The notes under the pieces are model-generated. The model saw only the letters and a list, made by a program, of their open reading frames with translations, made no database searches and was not told the origin of the DNA. From positions 1 to 29,251 of the forward strand of contig CAJMQZ010000011.1 of the NCBI GenBank assembly GCA_905215595.1: DNA of 29,251 nucleotides, written 5' to 3'. Positions 29,221 through 29,251 of this stretch are shown piece after piece. The stretch comes from an uncultured bacterium (lineage in GTDB: Bacteria > Bacillota > Clostridia > Oscillospirales > Ruminococcaceae). The position numbers and the translations under genes were made by a program. Numbering within the stretch: the stretch's first letter is position 1; every line of letters starts with the position of its first letter.

Positions 29221-29251
29221 GCAATGCCGGAGCGTCTGCGGACGCTCCGGC
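29221..29251 (+). terminator. GC-rich hairpin cut by the window end
   Basis: An 11-bp perfect stem pairs 29226-29236 with 29241-29251 around a TGCG loop closed by C-G, a UNCG-type tetraloop. The preceding GCAAT suggests that ATTGC and a T-run follow outside the window, as in the related hairpin at 12383-12420. Terminator function for the GDPD operon is probable but unproven. Confidence 0.6.

Noticed and set aside
1..29251. CRISPR arrays, tRNA or rRNA genes, insertion sequences, integrase or attachment sites
   Set aside because: No regularly spaced repeats, no cloverleaf or rRNA segments, and no transposase or integrase reading frame were seen.

Overview
The window is about 60% G+C, and every gene I can support lies on the plus strand. 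The organism looks like an anaerobic gut Firmicute of the Oscillospiraceae/Ruminococcaceae, perhaps close to Faecalibacterium, Gemmiger or Subdoligranulum. The grounds are the composition, the strong AGGAGG-type ribosome sites, the fructose PTS with a DeoR regulator, the tungsten/molybdenum aldehyde-oxidoreductase family enzyme, and a two-hairpin intergenic element (21389-21441) of a type I associate from memory with that group. The assignment is inference; there is no rRNA or other marker here.

Layout. 1-252: a hairpin-rich intergenic start with a good promoter. 253-1737: a family C69 peptidase with its own terminator. 1916-5713: a fructose operon, fruR-fruK-fruA (regulator, 1-phosphofructokinase, PTS EIIABC), closed by a terminator. 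5851-7347: a sugar:cation symporter. 7528-9021: a DUF1846 protein with an exceptionally strong terminator. 9165-12338: an NSS-family symporter followed by adenine deaminase. 12520-13290: fdhD.

13469-18169 is the most interesting part: an operon for a membrane-anchored FMN-binding (RnfG/NqrC-like) protein, a Tat-signal lipoprotein ferredoxin with four [4Fe-4S] motifs (YdhY-like), an aldehyde ferredoxin oxidoreductase family enzyme (YdhV-like), and a YdhW-like protein. This resembles part of the Escherichia coli ydhYVWXUT operon, but the membrane module (YdhX, YdhU, YdhT) is absent and a flavoprotein sits in first place. I infer an envelope-associated redox chain that joins a Mo/W enzyme to an extracytoplasmic flavin. 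I do not know of a described system with this composition.

18170-26553 supplies the cofactor and the metal. A 439-nt structured leader with an internal intrinsic terminator precedes moeA, mobB, a short MoeA-like protein with a five-cysteine tail, moaC, moaA, a MOSC-MogA fusion and the molybdate transporter modABC. The leader could hold a Moco/Tuco riboswitch, and a hairpin loop beside the moeA ribosome site could form a pseudoknot over it. MoaD, MoaE and MobA are not in the window.

26554-29251: an intergenic stretch with cre-like boxes and a promoter, then glycerophosphodiester phosphodiesterase, a DUF624 membrane protein and an unrecognised single-pass protein, ending in a hairpin cut by the window edge. 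A short interspersed repeat occurs at least three times between genes (145-185 inverted, 26557-26591, 29157-29192). A related GC-rich hairpin occurs at 12383-12420 and 29221-29251.
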